A stretch of DNA of 64,000 nt from JBBRHQ01 sp963738305 (GTDB lineage Bacteria > Actinomycetota > Thermoleophilia > Solirubrobacterales > 70-9): contig CAVTVU010000007.1 in assembly GCA_963738305.1 (NCBI GenBank), forward strand, positions 124,001-188,000. The letters are read 5' to 3'. Below, in pieces: positions 26,978 through 37,387 of the stretch (its first letter is position 1; each line of letters begins with the position of its first letter). The notes beneath the pieces were generated by a model. The model saw nothing but the letters and a program-made list of their open reading frames with translations, did no database searches and was not told where the DNA came from. The position numbers and the translations under genes were made by a program.

Positions 26978-28453
26978 ATGGCTGCCGCGGAGACCCTGAC
27001 CGCGCTCGACGCGACCTTTCTCGAGCTCGAGGAGGCAGACGACAGCGCCCACATGCACATCGGTGGGGTCATGGTCTTCGATGCGCTGCCCGAAGGAGCC
27101 GCTCCCGCGACCGACGAGGTGGTCCGCCGGCTCACTCGGCGGCTCGGCGCGATGCCCCGCTACCACCAGCGCCTCTCCGAGCCCCGCACTGGCGGCATCC
27201 ACTGGCCGAGCTGGGAGCGCGACCCGGACTTCGACATCGGCGCCCACATCCGCCGCGCCGCCCTGCCCGCCCCGGGCGGCGAGGCGGAGTTCCTCGAATG
27301 GGCCGGCGACTACTTCTCGCAGCGGCTCGACCGCCGGCGCCCGCTTTGGGACCTGGTCGTCCTGGAGGGACTGGCCGGGGAGCGTTGGGCGCTGGTCAGC
27401 AAGACCCATCACTGCCTCGTGGACGGCGTCGGCTCGGTCGACGCCACCCATCTTCTGCTCGACTTTGAGCAGGTGCCGCCGGGGGGGCGGTGGATCGGCG
27501 CGGGCACCTCCGAGGATGAGGAGCCCGCCGGCGATAGCATCGGCGGCGGCATCGGCGGCACGGCGCGCTCGCTGGCATCGGGGGCCGTCGGCGTTGCGAG
27601 CGGTGCGGTCCGGCTCCCGCTCCGGCTGGCCGGTGCGGGGGCGGGCATGGTCAGGCATCCCGACCGTGCCCGGGACGCGGTCGAGCGCTCCCGCGCCGTC
27701 GTGGAGCTGATGGTGCGGGACGAGGTCGACGCCGCTCCCCACACCAGCCTCAACGAGCCGATCGGGGCCCACCGCCGCCTGGCGACGATGAGCGTCCCGC
27801 TGGACGAGCTGAAGCGGATCTACCGGACCTTCGGCGGCACCCTCAACGACGTCGTCCTCGCGATCGCCGCCGGCGGCTTCCGGGAGCTGCTCGAGCAGCG
27901 AGGCGAGCCGCTGCCGGAGAAGGGTCTGCGGGCGATGGTCCCGATGAACATCAGGGCGGCAAGTGAGCGGCTGGAGCTCGGCAACAAGGTCAGCTCGCTG
28001 TTCGTGCACCTGCCCGTCTCGGAGCCCGACCCGCTGCGTCGCTACAGGGTCCAGGTGGCCGAGGCCGAGGAGCTCAAGGCGGGCCGGCAGGGTGTCGGCT
28101 CGAAGACGCTTATCGACGTCGCCGCCCTGGCCCCGCCGGCGATCCACAGCTTCCTCGCCAGGTCACTCTTCGCCACCCGCCTCTTCAACGTGACGATCAC
28201 CAACGTCCCCGGCTCGTCCGTCCCGCTCTATGCCTTCGGTTCGCGGCTGCAGGCCGTGTGGCCCCTGGTCCCGATCGCCGCCGAGCACGCGGTCGGGATA
28301 GCGGTGTTCAGCTATGCAGGCGACCTCTACTTCTGCGTCAACGCCGATCGCGACACGGTCGGCGACCTGCCGATCCTGCGCGACGGGATGAAGCGCGCCC
28401 TGCGGGAGCTGAGCGATCTCGCGGACGCCGAAAGCCGTCAGGCCGGCGGTTGA
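26978..28453 (+). CDS. Wax ester synthase / diacylglycerol O-acyltransferase (WS/DGAT)
   Basis: The 491-residue enzyme transfers acyl groups from acyl-CoA to diacylglycerol or a fatty alcohol, making storage lipid at the membrane face. The catalytic HHxxxDG motif is present as HHCLVDG (about residue 139). Other family blocks are LTALDATFLELE at the N-terminus, PLWDLVVLEGL, a LNDVVLAIAAGGFRELL segment and NVTITNVPGS near the C-terminus. Length is normal for the actinobacterial family. The start lacks a Shine-Dalgarno sequence; TGTAAT lies 12 bases upstream. It overlaps the stress protein gene tail to tail by 16 bases. Confidence 0.93.
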   Translation: MAAAETLTALDATFLELEEADDSAHMHIGGVMVFDALPEGAAPATDEVVRRLTRRLGAMPRYHQRLSEPRTGGIHWPSWERDPDFDIGAHIRRAALPAPGGEAEFLEWAGDYFSQRLDRRRPLWDLVVLEGLAGERWALVSKTHHCLVDGVGSVDATHLLLDFEQVPPGGRWIGAGTSEDEEPAGDSIGGGIGGTARSLASGAVGVASGAVRLPLRLAGAGAGMVRHPDRARDAVERSRAVVELMVRDEVDAAPHTSLNEPIGAHRRLATMSVPLDELKRIYRTFGGTLNDVVLAIAAGGFRELLEQRGEPLPEKGLRAMVPMNIRAASERLELGNKVSSLFVHLPVSEPDPLRRYRVQVAEAEELKAGRQGVGSKTLIDVAALAPPAIHSFLARSLFATRLFNVTITNVPGSSVPLYAFGSRLQAVWPLVPIAAEHAVGIAVFSYAGDLYFCVNADRDTVGDLPILRDGMKRALRELSDLADAESRQAGG

Positions 28454-29340
28454 CCCTCGATCGCGCCGGGCACGACGCGCTTGCGTGGGCGAGGCACGAC
28501 GATTGCCGGGCAGCGAGCGGCCCTGACCATCATCGACGACGTGCTGCCCAGGAGCACGCTGCGCACCGGCCCGTAGCCGCGCGATCCCATCACCAGCAGG
28601 TCCACGCCCTGCTCGCACTCGCTGAGCAGCTCCGGCACCGGGTTCCCCCGGCAGACGACGGGCAGCGCCCTGACCTGCGAGGGCAGGGCCGCGGCAGCGT
28701 CGTGGATCGCGTCGCGCAGGCCGGCCCGCGCCGTGGAGGCGACCTGCTGGATCCCTGCCCCGGCGCCCGGGGGCGCCTCACCGGCATCGAGCACGCCGAT
28801 CACGCGCACGGTCGCGCTCGCTCCGCTCGCCAGCTCGCCGGCGAGGGCCAGTGCCGCTCGGGCCTCGGGCGAATCGTCGTAGGCGACGCCGAGCACCCGC
28901 AGCCCGTACTCGGATCGCGCCAGGCCACGCGGCGCCACGGCCACCGGGCACGGGGAACCGTGCAGCATCGGCTCGATAATGCTTCCCGGCATCACCTGCC
29001 CGACGGCCCCGCGACGGCTGGAGGAGAGGACGAGGATTGCGTCCGGGCTCTCCGCCGCGAGCGCGTAGAGCGCCCTGGCGGCGGAGTCGCCACCGAGGGC
29101 GCGGGCCTCTGCCTCGACCCCCTCGATCGAGGCGACCGCAGCGGCAAGCGCCGCCGCCTGCTCGTCGGTGGGTGGCTCCTCCGGTGCGAGGGCGCCGACC
29201 CTGCGGCGCCCGCGCGGGAAGGCCTCGGCGACGATCATCCGCGTTCCGGTCGACAGCGCCAGTGCCTGACCCAGGACCAGCGCGTCGCCCCCGTGCTCGG
29301 GGCCGTCGTAGCCGACGATCACCGCGGAAACCGCCATCAT
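28438..29340 (-). CDS. Universal stress protein, two UspA domains
   Basis: The 300-residue protein has two Usp domains in tandem: residues about 5-145 (SAVIVGYDGPEHGG opening) and 150-290 (RVLGVAYDDSPEA opening). The second keeps the ATP-binding glycine motif GSRGYGPVRSVLLGSTS. The first has SSRRGAVGQVMPGSIIE, a partial version. Such proteins bind ATP or cAMP and help cells survive starvation or hypoxia. Its start lies only 34 bases from the divergent hydrogenase operon, suggesting coordinated control. TAGCCT sits 7 bases before the first of two adjacent ATG codons. Confidence 0.9.
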   Translation of the reverse strand: MMAVSAVIVGYDGPEHGGDALVLGQALALSTGTRMIVAEAFPRGRRRVGALAPEEPPTDEQAAALAAAVASIEGVEAEARALGGDSAARALYALAAESPDAILVLSSSRRGAVGQVMPGSIIEPMLHGSPCPVAVAPRGLARSEYGLRVLGVAYDDSPEARAALALAGELASGASATVRVIGVLDAGEAPPGAGAGIQQVASTARAGLRDAIHDAAAALPSQVRALPVVCRGNPVPELLSECEQGVDLLVMGSRGYGPVRSVLLGSTSSMMVRAARCPAIVVPRPRKRVVPGAIEGQPPA

Positions 29341-29347
29341 GCGCGGC

Positions 29348-29353
29348 AGGCTA
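29348..29353 (-). promoter_or_regulatory. Candidate -10 box (TAGCCT) of the stress protein gene
   Basis: On the minus strand TAGCCT ends 7 bases before the ATG at 29340, in the 34-base gap shared with the hydrogenase operon. No separate hydrogenase -10 box fits in this gap, so that promoter probably lies within the stress protein's 5' coding region. Confidence 0.4.
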
Positions 29354-29374
29354 ACGTGGTGGAGAGGTGAGTGG

Positions 29375-30498
<1,124 letters not shown>

Positions 30499-30502
<4 letters not shown>

Positions 30503-30981
30503 AGCTGAAGGGAATCGCCGAGCTGCTCTCCGAGATCGACCCCTTCGACAACCTGGGAGCGGAGCACCTCGAGCTGATCGCCGGCTGCGGCAGCAATCGC
30601 AGCCTCGAGCAGGGCGCCCACCTGTTCAGAGAAGGCGAGCCGGCCGACACCTTCTACGTCGTCCGGCACGGGCGGGTGGCGCTGGAGATCTTCGTCCCGG
30701 GCCGGGGAGCGGTGACGGTGGAGACGATCGGACCCGGGGAGGTGATCGGCTGGTCTTGGCTCTTCGAGCCCTACCGCTGGCACATGGACGCCCGTGTGGT
30801 CGAGGGAGGTTCGGCGATCGGCTTCGACGGCGCCTGCCTGCGCGGCAAGTGCGAGTCCGACCACGACCTCGGTTACGAGCTGATGAAGCAGTTCGCCACG
30901 CTGTTGATCGAGCGCATGCAGGCGACTCGGTTCCGGCTCCTCGACATCTACGGGCATGCCCCAGTCGCCACTGCAGACTGA
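30499..30981 (+). CDS. Stand-alone cyclic-nucleotide-binding protein of the hydrogenase operon
   Basis: The 160-residue product is a single cNMP-binding beta-roll: a LSEIDPFDNLGAEHLELIA helix, LFREGEPADTFYVVRHGRVAL, then a GPGEVIGWSWLFEPYRWHMDARV core. Only a short C-terminal helix (LMKQFATLLIERMQATRFRLLD) follows. The C-helix dimerises CRP proteins, but the DNA-binding helix-turn-helix is absent. It is therefore not a transcription factor; it may sense a nucleotide or act as an accessory subunit. The phosphate-binding cassette has GEVIGWSWL in place of the usual FGE...RxA, so cAMP binding is uncertain. It overlaps both neighbours. A cyclase is encoded at 5047. Confidence 0.85.
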
Positions 30982-31831
30982 CGCCCCGCAGGGAGCCGTC
31001 GCCGGAGCGGCGCCGATGGTGCCGCGGCCCTTCCGGGTCAGCGCGCGGCGGCAGGAGACGCCGGACACCTGGACGCTCGAGCTCCAGCCCTCGGCGGCAG
31101 ACGGCCCAATGGCCTTCGGCCCGGGGCAGTTCAACATGGTCTATGCCTTCGGGGTCGGCGAGGTGCCGATCTCGATCAGCGGGGACCCTTCCGGGGAGGG
31201 CCCACTGATCCACACGGTTCGCGACGTCGGCGCGGTCTCGGCTGCGATCTGCGCCGCCGAACCGGGGCAGGAGCTGGGCATTCGCGGTCCATACGGCAGT
31301 TCCTGGCCGATCGCCGAGGCGGAGGGAGCCCAGCTGATGATCGTCGCCGGCGGCGTCGGCCTCGCCCCGCTCCGCTCGACCGTCTTGGGCGCGCTCGCCG
31401 CGCGCGAGCGCTTCGAGCGCGTCCTCCTTTTCTACGGGAGCCGCGAGCCAGAGCAGCTGCTGTTCCGAAACGAGCTTCAGGAGTGGACGGCGGACCCCGC
31501 GATCGAGCTCTTCGTCACCGTCGACACCGCAACCGGCGCCTGGGCGGGCGAGGTCGGCGTCGTGACCAAGCCGATCCGGCGGGCCGACTTCGATCCCAAC
31601 CGGACCGTCGCGTTGCTCTGCGGACCAGAGGTGATGATGCGCTTCGCGGCCCGGGCACTGCGCGACCGCGGAGTCCCGTCGGAGCGGATCCACGTCTCGC
31701 TGGAGCGAAACATGAAGTGCGCCGTCACCCATTGTGGGCGCTGCCAGTTCGGGCCGACCTTCATCTGCCGGGAGGGAGCGGTGATGAGGCTCGGCGACAT
31801 CGAGGAGATCTTCGAGGTGCGGGAGCTGTGA
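30956..31831 (+). CDS. hydG: Group 3b hydrogenase gamma subunit (FAD/NAD(P)-binding, 2Fe-2S)
   Basis: The 291-residue flavoprotein moves electrons between NAD(P)H and the iron-sulfur subunits. It has the ferredoxin-NADP reductase layout: a FAD-binding barrel (GQFNMVYAFGVGEVPISIS), the nucleotide-binding VAGGVGLAPLRSTV, and a C-terminal CGPEVMM block. A 2Fe-2S site is formed by ERNMKCAVTHCGRCQFG and the following ICREG cysteine. It overlaps the cNMP gene by 26 bases and ends with GTGA overlap into the small subunit. Together with beta it forms the NAD(P)-reactive arm of the enzyme. Confidence 0.92.
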   Translation: MPQSPLQTDAPQGAVAGAAPMVPRPFRVSARRQETPDTWTLELQPSAADGPMAFGPGQFNMVYAFGVGEVPISISGDPSGEGPLIHTVRDVGAVSAAICAAEPGQELGIRGPYGSSWPIAEAEGAQLMIVAGGVGLAPLRSTVLGALAARERFERVLLFYGSREPEQLLFRNELQEWTADPAIELFVTVDTATGAWAGEVGVVTKPIRRADFDPNRTVALLCGPEVMMRFAARALRDRGVPSERIHVSLERNMKCAVTHCGRCQFGPTFICREGAVMRLGDIEEIFEVREL

Positions 31832-32634
31832 GCGCCCCCGGGACGGAACCCCGCCCCAAGCTGGCGGTCTGGAAGTTCGCATCATGCGACGGGTGCCAGC
31901 TCAGCCTGCTCGACTGCGAGGACGAGATCCTGGCCCTCGCCGGCGAGATCGAAATCGCCTACTTCCTCGAGGCGCCGGGGGGCCACCGTCGAGGGCCCCT
32001 ACGACGTCTCGCTGGTCGAGGGCTCGATCACCACCGCTCACGACGCCGAGCGGATCCGCGAGGTCCGGGCGATGTCGAAGCGGCTGGTCACGATCGGCGC
32101 CTGCGCCGACCGCGGGGGGGATCCAGGCGCTGCGCAACTTCGCCGACGCCGAGGAGTTCGTCGCCGCCGTCTACGCGACTCCCTCCTACATCTCGACCCT
32201 GGAGACCTCGACGCCGATCAGCGACCACGTCCAGGTCGACTACGAGCTCCAGGGCTGCCCGATCAACAAGCTCCAGCTGCTCGAGGTGCTCGGCGCCTAC
32301 CTCGCCGGCCGGCGCCCGGCGATCGCCTCGACCAGCGTCTGCATGGAGTGCAAGCGGGCCGGCAACGTCTGCGTCATGGTCGCCCACGGCACCCCCTGCC
32401 TGGGACCGGTCACCCACGCCGGCTGCGGCGCGCTGTGCCCCTCCTATCACCGCGGCTGCTACGGCTGCTACGGGCCGATGGAGACCCCCAACACCGCCTC
32501 GCTGGCCGGCTGGATGCGGAACCGCCTCGGCGTCCGAGCGCCCGCAGCTCGTCCGCTCGTTCCGCACCTTCAACGCCAACTCGCCCGCCTTCCGGGCGGA
32601 GAGCGAGATACAGGAGGAGGCGGCTGGTGAGTGA
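31828..32634 (+). CDS. hydD: Group 3b hydrogenase delta (small) subunit, three single-base insertions
   Basis: The small subunit carries the Fe-S relay to the active site. The GTG start gives KLAVWKFASCDGCQLSLLDCEDE with the proximal-cluster Cys pair. Three frame slips (about 31975, the G7 run 32114-32120 and 32534) each look like one extra base. Removing them gives EGPYDVSLVEGSITT, IQALRNFADAEEF, ELQGCPINK, TSVCMECKRAGNVCVM, GCGALCPSYHRGCYGCYGP and a normal ending. All cluster cysteines are kept and the corrected length is about 267 residues, usual for group 3b. Intact flanks argue for sequence error, not a pseudogene. It overlaps the large subunit start. Confidence 0.85.
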   Translation: MSAPGTEPRPKLAVWKFASCDGCQLSLLDCEDEILALAGEIEIAYFLEAPGGHRRGPLRRLAGRGLDHHRSRRRADPRGPGDVEAAGHDRRLRRPRGGSRRCATSPTPRSSSPPSTRLPPTSRPWRPRRRSATTSRSTTSSRAARSTSSSCSRCSAPTSPAGARRSPRPASAWSASGPATSASWSPTAPPAWDRSPTPAAARCAPPITAAATAATGRWRPPTPPRWPAGCGTASASERPQLVRSFRTFNANSPAFRAESEIQEEAAGE

Positions 32635-33961
32635 GCCCGGATCGAAGCCGGGCAACGGCGGCGCACCGCGCACGATCCGCACCCCGGCGCTGGCCCGGGT
32701 CGAGGGGGAGGGAGAGATGTACGTGCGCCTGCGCGGCTCCGAGGTGCGCGACGTGCAGCTGCGGATCTACGAGCCGCCGCGCCTCTTCGAGGCGCTGCTG
32801 CGCGGGCCGCGAGCTGGGCGAGGCGGTCGACATCACCGCCCGGATCTGCGGCATCTGCCCGGTCGCCTACCAGATGAGCGCCTGCGAGGCGATGGAGGAC
32901 GCGCTCGGGATCGAGGTGAGCGGCCAGCTTCGCAACCTGCGCCGGCTGATCTATTGCGGGGAGTGGATCGAGAGCCACACCCTGCACCTCTACCTGCTGC
33001 ACGCGCCTGACTTCCTCGGGTATGAGAGCGGCTTCGCGATGGCCGCCGAGCACGGCGAGATCGTCGAGCGGGGACTGCGGACGAAGAAGGCCGGCAACGA
33101 GCTGATCGCCGCGATCGGCGGCCGCGAGGTCCACCCGATCAACGTCCGGGTGGGCGGGTTCTACCGGGCGCCCGAGCGCTCGTGAGCTGGAGCCGCTGCG
33201 GGAGAAGCTCGAGCGGGCTCGCGACCGAGGCCGTGGAGACGGTGCGCTGGACGGCCGCAGCTCCCGTTCCCCGAAATGGAGCACGACTACGAGTTCGTCT
33301 CGCTGCGGCCCGCGGCCGCCGACGAGTACCCGATCGACCGCGGCCGGATCGTCTCCTCACGGGGCATCGACATCGAGGCCGGCCGCTTCGACGAGGTCTT
33401 CGAGGAGCTCCACGTCGAGCACTCGACCGCGCTCCACGCCCGAGTCCGCGGAGCGCGGCGCCTACCTGGCCGGGCCGATGGCCCGCTTCAACCTCAACCG
33501 CGACCGGCTCTCGCCGCTCGCCGCCGAGGCGGCGAAGGAGGCCGGGATCGGGGAGGGCACCCTGAACCCGTTCCAGAGCATCGTCGTCCGCGGCGGTCGA
33601 GCTGGTCTACGCCTTCGACGAGGCGCTGCGGATCATCGATGCCTACGAGCCGCCCGACGCTCCGGCGGTGGAGGCAGAGCCCCGGGCCGCGGTCGGGCAC
33701 GGGGTGACCGAGGCGCCGCGCGGCCTGCTCTATCACCGCTACGAGATCACCGACGACGGCCGCATCGCGGCCGCGCGGATCGTGCCTCCGACCTCCCAGA
33801 ACCAGCGCTCGATCGAGGAGGACCTGGAGCGGTTCATCGCCGCCAACACCGGCCTCGACGACGACGAGCTTCAGCTGCGCTGCGAGCAGGCGATCCGGAA
33901 CTACGACCCGTGCATCTCCTGCTCGACCCACTTCCTGCGACTGGAAGTCGACCGCCGATGA
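32627..33961 (+). CDS. hydA: Group 3b hydrogenase alpha (large, catalytic) subunit, six single-base insertions
   Basis: This subunit holds the NiFe site. Ligand motif L1 reads RICGICPVAYQ and L2, at the C-terminus, DPCISCSTHFLRLEVDRR. Both Cys pairs are kept, and nine residues follow the last His for maturation cleavage. Reading needs six slips (about 32805, 33172, 33229, 33257, 33450 and 33596), each removing one extra base. The corrected protein is about 440 residues, matching the family. Between slips the blocks GEWIESHTLHLYLLHAPDFLG, VHPINVRVGGFYRAP, MEHDYEFVSLRP and GTLNPFQSIVVRG are conserved. Start GTG at 32627; stop overlaps the protease ATG. Confidence 0.85.
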
Positions 33962-34422
33962 GCCTCTTCGTAGGGATCGGCAACCCGATGCGCGGCGACG
34001 ACGCGGCGGGACTGCTGGTCGCGGCACGACTGCGCGAGCTCTCCCCGCCCGGAGTACGGGTGGTCGAGCTGGAGGGGGAGCCCGTTGACTTGATCGAGGC
34101 CTTCGACGGGGAGGAAACGGTGCTCGTCGCTGATGCGGTCAGCTCCGGCGCGGAGCCCGGCACCGTGCACCGCTTCGACGCCGGCGCCGCACCGCTCCCG
34201 GCCGGGCTGGCCGGTCCTTCGACCCACGCCCTCGGTCTGCCCGAGGCGATCGAGCTGGCCCGTGCCCTGAGCCGGCTGCCGGAACGGCTGACGGTCCTCG
34301 GCATCGAGGGCGCTCGATTCGAGACCGGCTCGGAGCCACTGCCGGAGGTGAGCGCGGCGGCGGCGTCGCTGGCGGAGGAGATCGCCGCCTCGGCTAGGGA
34401 GGTGTCCACATCTTCGAGGTGA
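33958..34422 (+). CDS. hycI: Hydrogenase maturation endopeptidase (HycI/HoxW family)
   Basis: The 154-residue protease removes the C-terminal peptide of the large subunit after nickel insertion. The N-terminal metal-sensing motif GIGNPMRGDDAAGLLVA has the conserved first acidic residue. A second acidic site is ELEGEPVDLIEAF, and a VLVADAV strand and a STHALGLPEAI His segment follow, all typical of the HycI/HybD fold. Its ATG overlaps the large subunit stop and its stop overlaps the porC GTG. Its presence beside an intact L2 motif supports a functional hydrogenase. HypA-F factors are not in the window. Confidence 0.92.
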   Translation: MSLFVGIGNPMRGDDAAGLLVAARLRELSPPGVRVVELEGEPVDLIEAFDGEETVLVADAVSSGAEPGTVHRFDAGAAPLPAGLAGPSTHALGLPEAIELARALSRLPERLTVLGIEGARFETGSEPLPEVSAAAASLAEEIAASAREVSTSSR

Positions 34423-34991
34423 GAATCCACGGACGCGGTGGCCAGGGCGCCGTCACCGCTGCGGAGATGCTATCGATCGCTGGCTTCCTCGAGGGCCGCC
34501 ACGCGCAGGCCTTCCCGAGCTTCGGCTCGGAGCGCACCGGCGCTCCGGTGATCGCCTACTGCCGGATCGACGACCGCGAGATCCGCACGCGCGAGCCGAT
34601 CTCCGAGCCGGACGCGCTGATCATCCAGGATCCGACCCTGCTGCATCAGGTCGACGTCTTCAGCGGGCTGCACCCGGAGGGGTACATCCTGATCAACTCC
34701 TCGCGCGGGATCGAGGACCTCGGGCTGGAGGACCTCGAGGAGCGCTTCCAGCCCGAGCGGATACTCACCGTGCCCGCGACCGATCTGGCGCGCGAGCATC
34801 TCGGAAGGCCGTTGCCGAACGCCGTCCTGCTGGGTGGCTTCGCGGCGATCAGCGGGCTGATCTCGATCGACTCCGTGGCGGCCGCGATCCGACAGAAGTT
34901 CGCCGGGCCGATCGGCGAGCGCAACGTCAGCGCCGCCCAGGCGGCCTTCGAGTTCGTCCGCTCCGAACGCCGGGAGCCGGCCGGTGCTTAG
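34419..34991 (+). CDS. porC: 2-oxoacid:ferredoxin oxidoreductase gamma subunit
   Basis: The 190-residue product has the PorC/KorC fold, opening RIHGRGGQGAVTAAEMLSIA with the family's glycine-rich motif. FPSFGSERTGAPV and a C-terminal LPNAVLLGGFAAISGLI follow. It is the scaffold subunit of a coenzyme-A-dependent 2-oxoacid:ferredoxin oxidoreductase, with alpha and beta encoded next. The start is GTG overlapping the protease stop; an upstream IFE sequence in frame hints that a slightly earlier start is possible. No frameshift. It ends overlapping porA by 8 bases. Confidence 0.9.
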   Translation: MRIHGRGGQGAVTAAEMLSIAGFLEGRHAQAFPSFGSERTGAPVIAYCRIDDREIRTREPISEPDALIIQDPTLLHQVDVFSGLHPEGYILINSSRGIEDLGLEDLEERFQPERILTVPATDLAREHLGRPLPNAVLLGGFAAISGLISIDSVAAAIRQKFAGPIGERNVSAAQAAFEFVRSERREPAGA

Positions 34992-36237
34992 GCAGGAGGA
35001 AGGCTCTAGGGCCGTCGCCGAGGCCGTCGCGATGTGCCGGCCCGAGGTGATCTGCGCCTACCCGATCTCCCCGCAGACCCACATCGTCGAGCATCTCTCC
35101 GACCTCGTCCGCACCCGTGAGCTGGAGCCCTGCGAGTACGTCTCGGTCGAGTCGGAGTTCGCCGCGATGTCGGTCGCGATCGGCGCCTCCGCGGCCGGCG
35201 CCCGCGCCTACACGGCGACCGCCAGCCAGGGGCTGCTCTACATGGCCGAGGCGCTCTTCAACGCCTCCGGGCTCGGTCTGCCGATCGTGATGACCGTGGC
35301 CAACCGGGCGATCGGAGCCCCGATCAACATCTGGAACGACCACAGCGACACGATGTCCCAGCGCGACTCCGGCTGGGTGCAGCTCTACGCGGAGACCAAC
35401 CAGGAGGCGCTCGACCTGCACATCCAGGCCTACCGGCTGGCCGAGGAGATCTCGCTGCCGGTGATGGTCTGCATGGACGGGTTCATCCTCACCCATGCCT
35501 ATGAGCGGGTCGACATCCCCGATCCCGAGGCGGTCGACGCCTTCCTGCCTGCGTTCGAGCCCCGCCAGGTGCTGGACCCCTCCGACCCGGTGACGATCGG
35601 GGCGATGGTCGGCCCCGAGGCCTTCTTCGAGGTCAAGTACCTCGCTCACGCCAAGCAGATGCAGGCGCTCGACCTGATCCCCGGGATTGCCGCCGAGTTC
35701 GCCGAGAGGTTCGGGCGGGAGTCGGGGGGCCTGCTGCGCCCCTACCGGACGGAGGACGCGGAGACGATCGTCGTCGCGCTCGGCTCGGTGCTGGGGACGA
35801 TCGAGGAGACGATCGACGCGATGCGGGACGACGGAGTGCCGATCGGCGCGCTGGGGGTCAAGTCGTTCCGGCCCTTCCCCCTGGATGAGGTCCGGGAGGC
35901 GCTGGGCGGCGCCGAGCGCGTGGTCGTCCTCGAGAAGGCCCTGGCGGTCGGGATCGGCGGCATCCTCTCGGCCAACGTGCGGATGGCGCTCTCGGGGATC
36001 CAGCTTCACGGCTACACGGTGATCGCCGGGCTCGGCGGGCGGGCGATCACCAGGGAATCGCTGCGGCGGCTGTTCGACGACGCCGTCGCCGATCGGCTGC
36101 GGCCGCTCACCTTCCTCGACATGGACTGGGAGCTGGTCGAGCGTGAGCTGGCCCGGGCGCGGGGAGGCGAGCCGTCCGGCCCGCACGAGGAGAACATGCT
36201 GCGAGACATCGGCGTCGTCGCGGCCCGACCCCACTGA
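34984..36237 (+). CDS. porA: 2-oxoacid:ferredoxin oxidoreductase alpha subunit
   Basis: The 417-residue product matches PorA: AMCRPEVICAYPISPQTHIVE at the N-terminus, the VESEFAAMSVAIGASAAGAR block, TATASQGLLYMAEAL, and a C-terminal LGVKSFRPFPLDEVREAL domain. It binds the TPP pyrimidine side and catalyses 2-oxoacid decarboxylation or acyl-CoA carboxylation with beta. The substrate, pyruvate versus 2-oxoglutarate or a branched acid, cannot be fixed from sequence alone; the ANRAIGAPINIWNDHSD loop resembles PorA. It lies 15 bases before porB. Confidence 0.92.
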   Translation: MLRQEEGSRAVAEAVAMCRPEVICAYPISPQTHIVEHLSDLVRTRELEPCEYVSVESEFAAMSVAIGASAAGARAYTATASQGLLYMAEALFNASGLGLPIVMTVANRAIGAPINIWNDHSDTMSQRDSGWVQLYAETNQEALDLHIQAYRLAEEISLPVMVCMDGFILTHAYERVDIPDPEAVDAFLPAFEPRQVLDPSDPVTIGAMVGPEAFFEVKYLAHAKQMQALDLIPGIAAEFAERFGRESGGLLRPYRTEDAETIVVALGSVLGTIEETIDAMRDDGVPIGALGVKSFRPFPLDEVREALGGAERVVVLEKALAVGIGGILSANVRMALSGIQLHGYTVIAGLGGRAITRESLRRLFDDAVADRLRPLTFLDMDWELVERELARARGGEPSGPHEENMLRDIGVVAARPH

Positions 36238-36252
36238 GAGAGGAGGGACGGA

Positions 36253-37374
36253 ATGCCCTACCAGGAGCTGAAGATGTACCAGGCGGGGACCTACGTGGTC
36301 GGGAACCGGCTGCTCGACCCGGAGGAGCGCTCGGTGCAGGCAAACGCCGATCGCTCCAACGCGCTCACCTCGGGACACCGCGCCTGCCAGGGCTGCGGCG
36401 AGGCGCTGGGCGCCCGCTACGTGCTCGACGCCGCGATGCGGGCCGCCGGGGACCGGCTGATCGCCACCAACGCGACCGGCTGCCTCGAGGTCTTCTCGAC
36501 CCCCTATCCCGAGTCCTCGTGGCAGATGCCGTGGATCCACTCGCTGTTCGGCAACGCGCCGGCGGTGGCCACCGGGGTCGCCGCGGCGCTGAAGGCGAAG
36601 GGCCGCGACGACGTCCGGGTGATCGGGCAGGGGGGAGACGGCGGCACCCTTGACATCGGCTTCGCCTGCCTGTCGGGGCTGTTCGAGCGGAACGACGACG
36701 TGCTCTACGTCTGCTACGACAACGAGGCCTACATGAACACCGGCGTGCAGCGCTCCGGGGCGACCCCGCCGGCCGCCCGCACCGCGACCACCAAGCCGGT
36801 CGGGGAGGAGCCGGGCAACGTATTCGGCCAGGGCAAGAACGCCCCGCTGATCGCGATGGCCCACGAGATCCCCTACGTGGCGACGGCGACGGTCTCCGAG
36901 CTGCGCGACCTGGAGGCGAAGGTCGAGCGGGCGATGGAGTTCCGCGGGGCCCGCTACCTGCACGTCTTCGTCCCCTGCCCGCTCGGCTGGGGCGCCGCCT
37001 CACGCGACACGATCCGGATCGCCCGGCTGGTCAAGGAGACCGGTCTCTTTCCGGTGTTCGAGGCCGAGAACGGCGAGGTCACCGGGGTCTCGAAGATCCG
37101 CAGGCCGGTGCCGGTGGAGGAGTACCTGAAGCTGCAGCGCCGCTACGCCCACCTGTTCGGCGAGAACGGGCATCCCGACGTGATCGAACGTCTGCAGGCG
37201 ATCGCCGACCGCAACATCAGGCGGTTCGGGCTGCTCGCCGACGCCGACGAGGGCGCCGAGCTTCCCGGCAGCGCCACGGACGCGGCCGAGCCCTCGAGCA
37301 GGGCGGCGCGGCCGAACGAGGACGAGAGCAACCTGATGCGGCTGCTGGCCGAGACGCATCACGGAGCCCAGTGA
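36253..37374 (+). CDS. porB: 2-oxoacid:ferredoxin oxidoreductase beta subunit (TPP-binding)
   Basis: The 373-residue product binds thiamine pyrophosphate. The metal/TPP motif is GDGGTLDIGF with NEAYMNTGVQRSG downstream. N-terminal ACQGCGEALGAR and NATGCLEVF supply conserved Cys for a 4Fe-4S cluster. TATTKPVGEEPGN is typical of PorB. The C-terminal VPVEEYLKLQRRYAHL also fits. The last 40 residues are polar and unusual. SD-like GAGAGGAGGGAC precedes the ATG. With porC and porA it gives a complete three-subunit enzyme; the ferredoxin-like delta subunit is supplied by the next gene. Confidence 0.93.
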   Translation: MPYQELKMYQAGTYVVGNRLLDPEERSVQANADRSNALTSGHRACQGCGEALGARYVLDAAMRAAGDRLIATNATGCLEVFSTPYPESSWQMPWIHSLFGNAPAVATGVAAALKAKGRDDVRVIGQGGDGGTLDIGFACLSGLFERNDDVLYVCYDNEAYMNTGVQRSGATPPAARTATTKPVGEEPGNVFGQGKNAPLIAMAHEIPYVATATVSELRDLEAKVERAMEFRGARYLHVFVPCPLGWGAASRDTIRIARLVKETGLFPVFEAENGEVTGVSKIRRPVPVEEYLKLQRRYAHLFGENGHPDVIERLQAIADRNIRRFGLLADADEGAELPGSATDAAEPSSRAARPNEDESNLMRLLAETHHGAQ

Positions 37375-37387
37375 GGATGGCCAGGCG

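Noticed and set aside
31828..33961. Hydrogenase small and large subunit genes as pseudogenes
   Set aside because: Every slip is a single extra base, all metal- and cluster-binding cysteines are kept, and the rest of the operon and the maturation protease are intact. Sequence error is more likely than decay.
34927..36963. 678-residue minus-strand ORF opposite porA and porB
   Set aside because: It has no domain signature, is rich in Arg/Gly/His/Pro, and is the mirror of a highly conserved gene in GC-rich codons. Similar long antisense frames at 37217-39112, 57879-60104 and 61616-63583 are rejected for the same reason.
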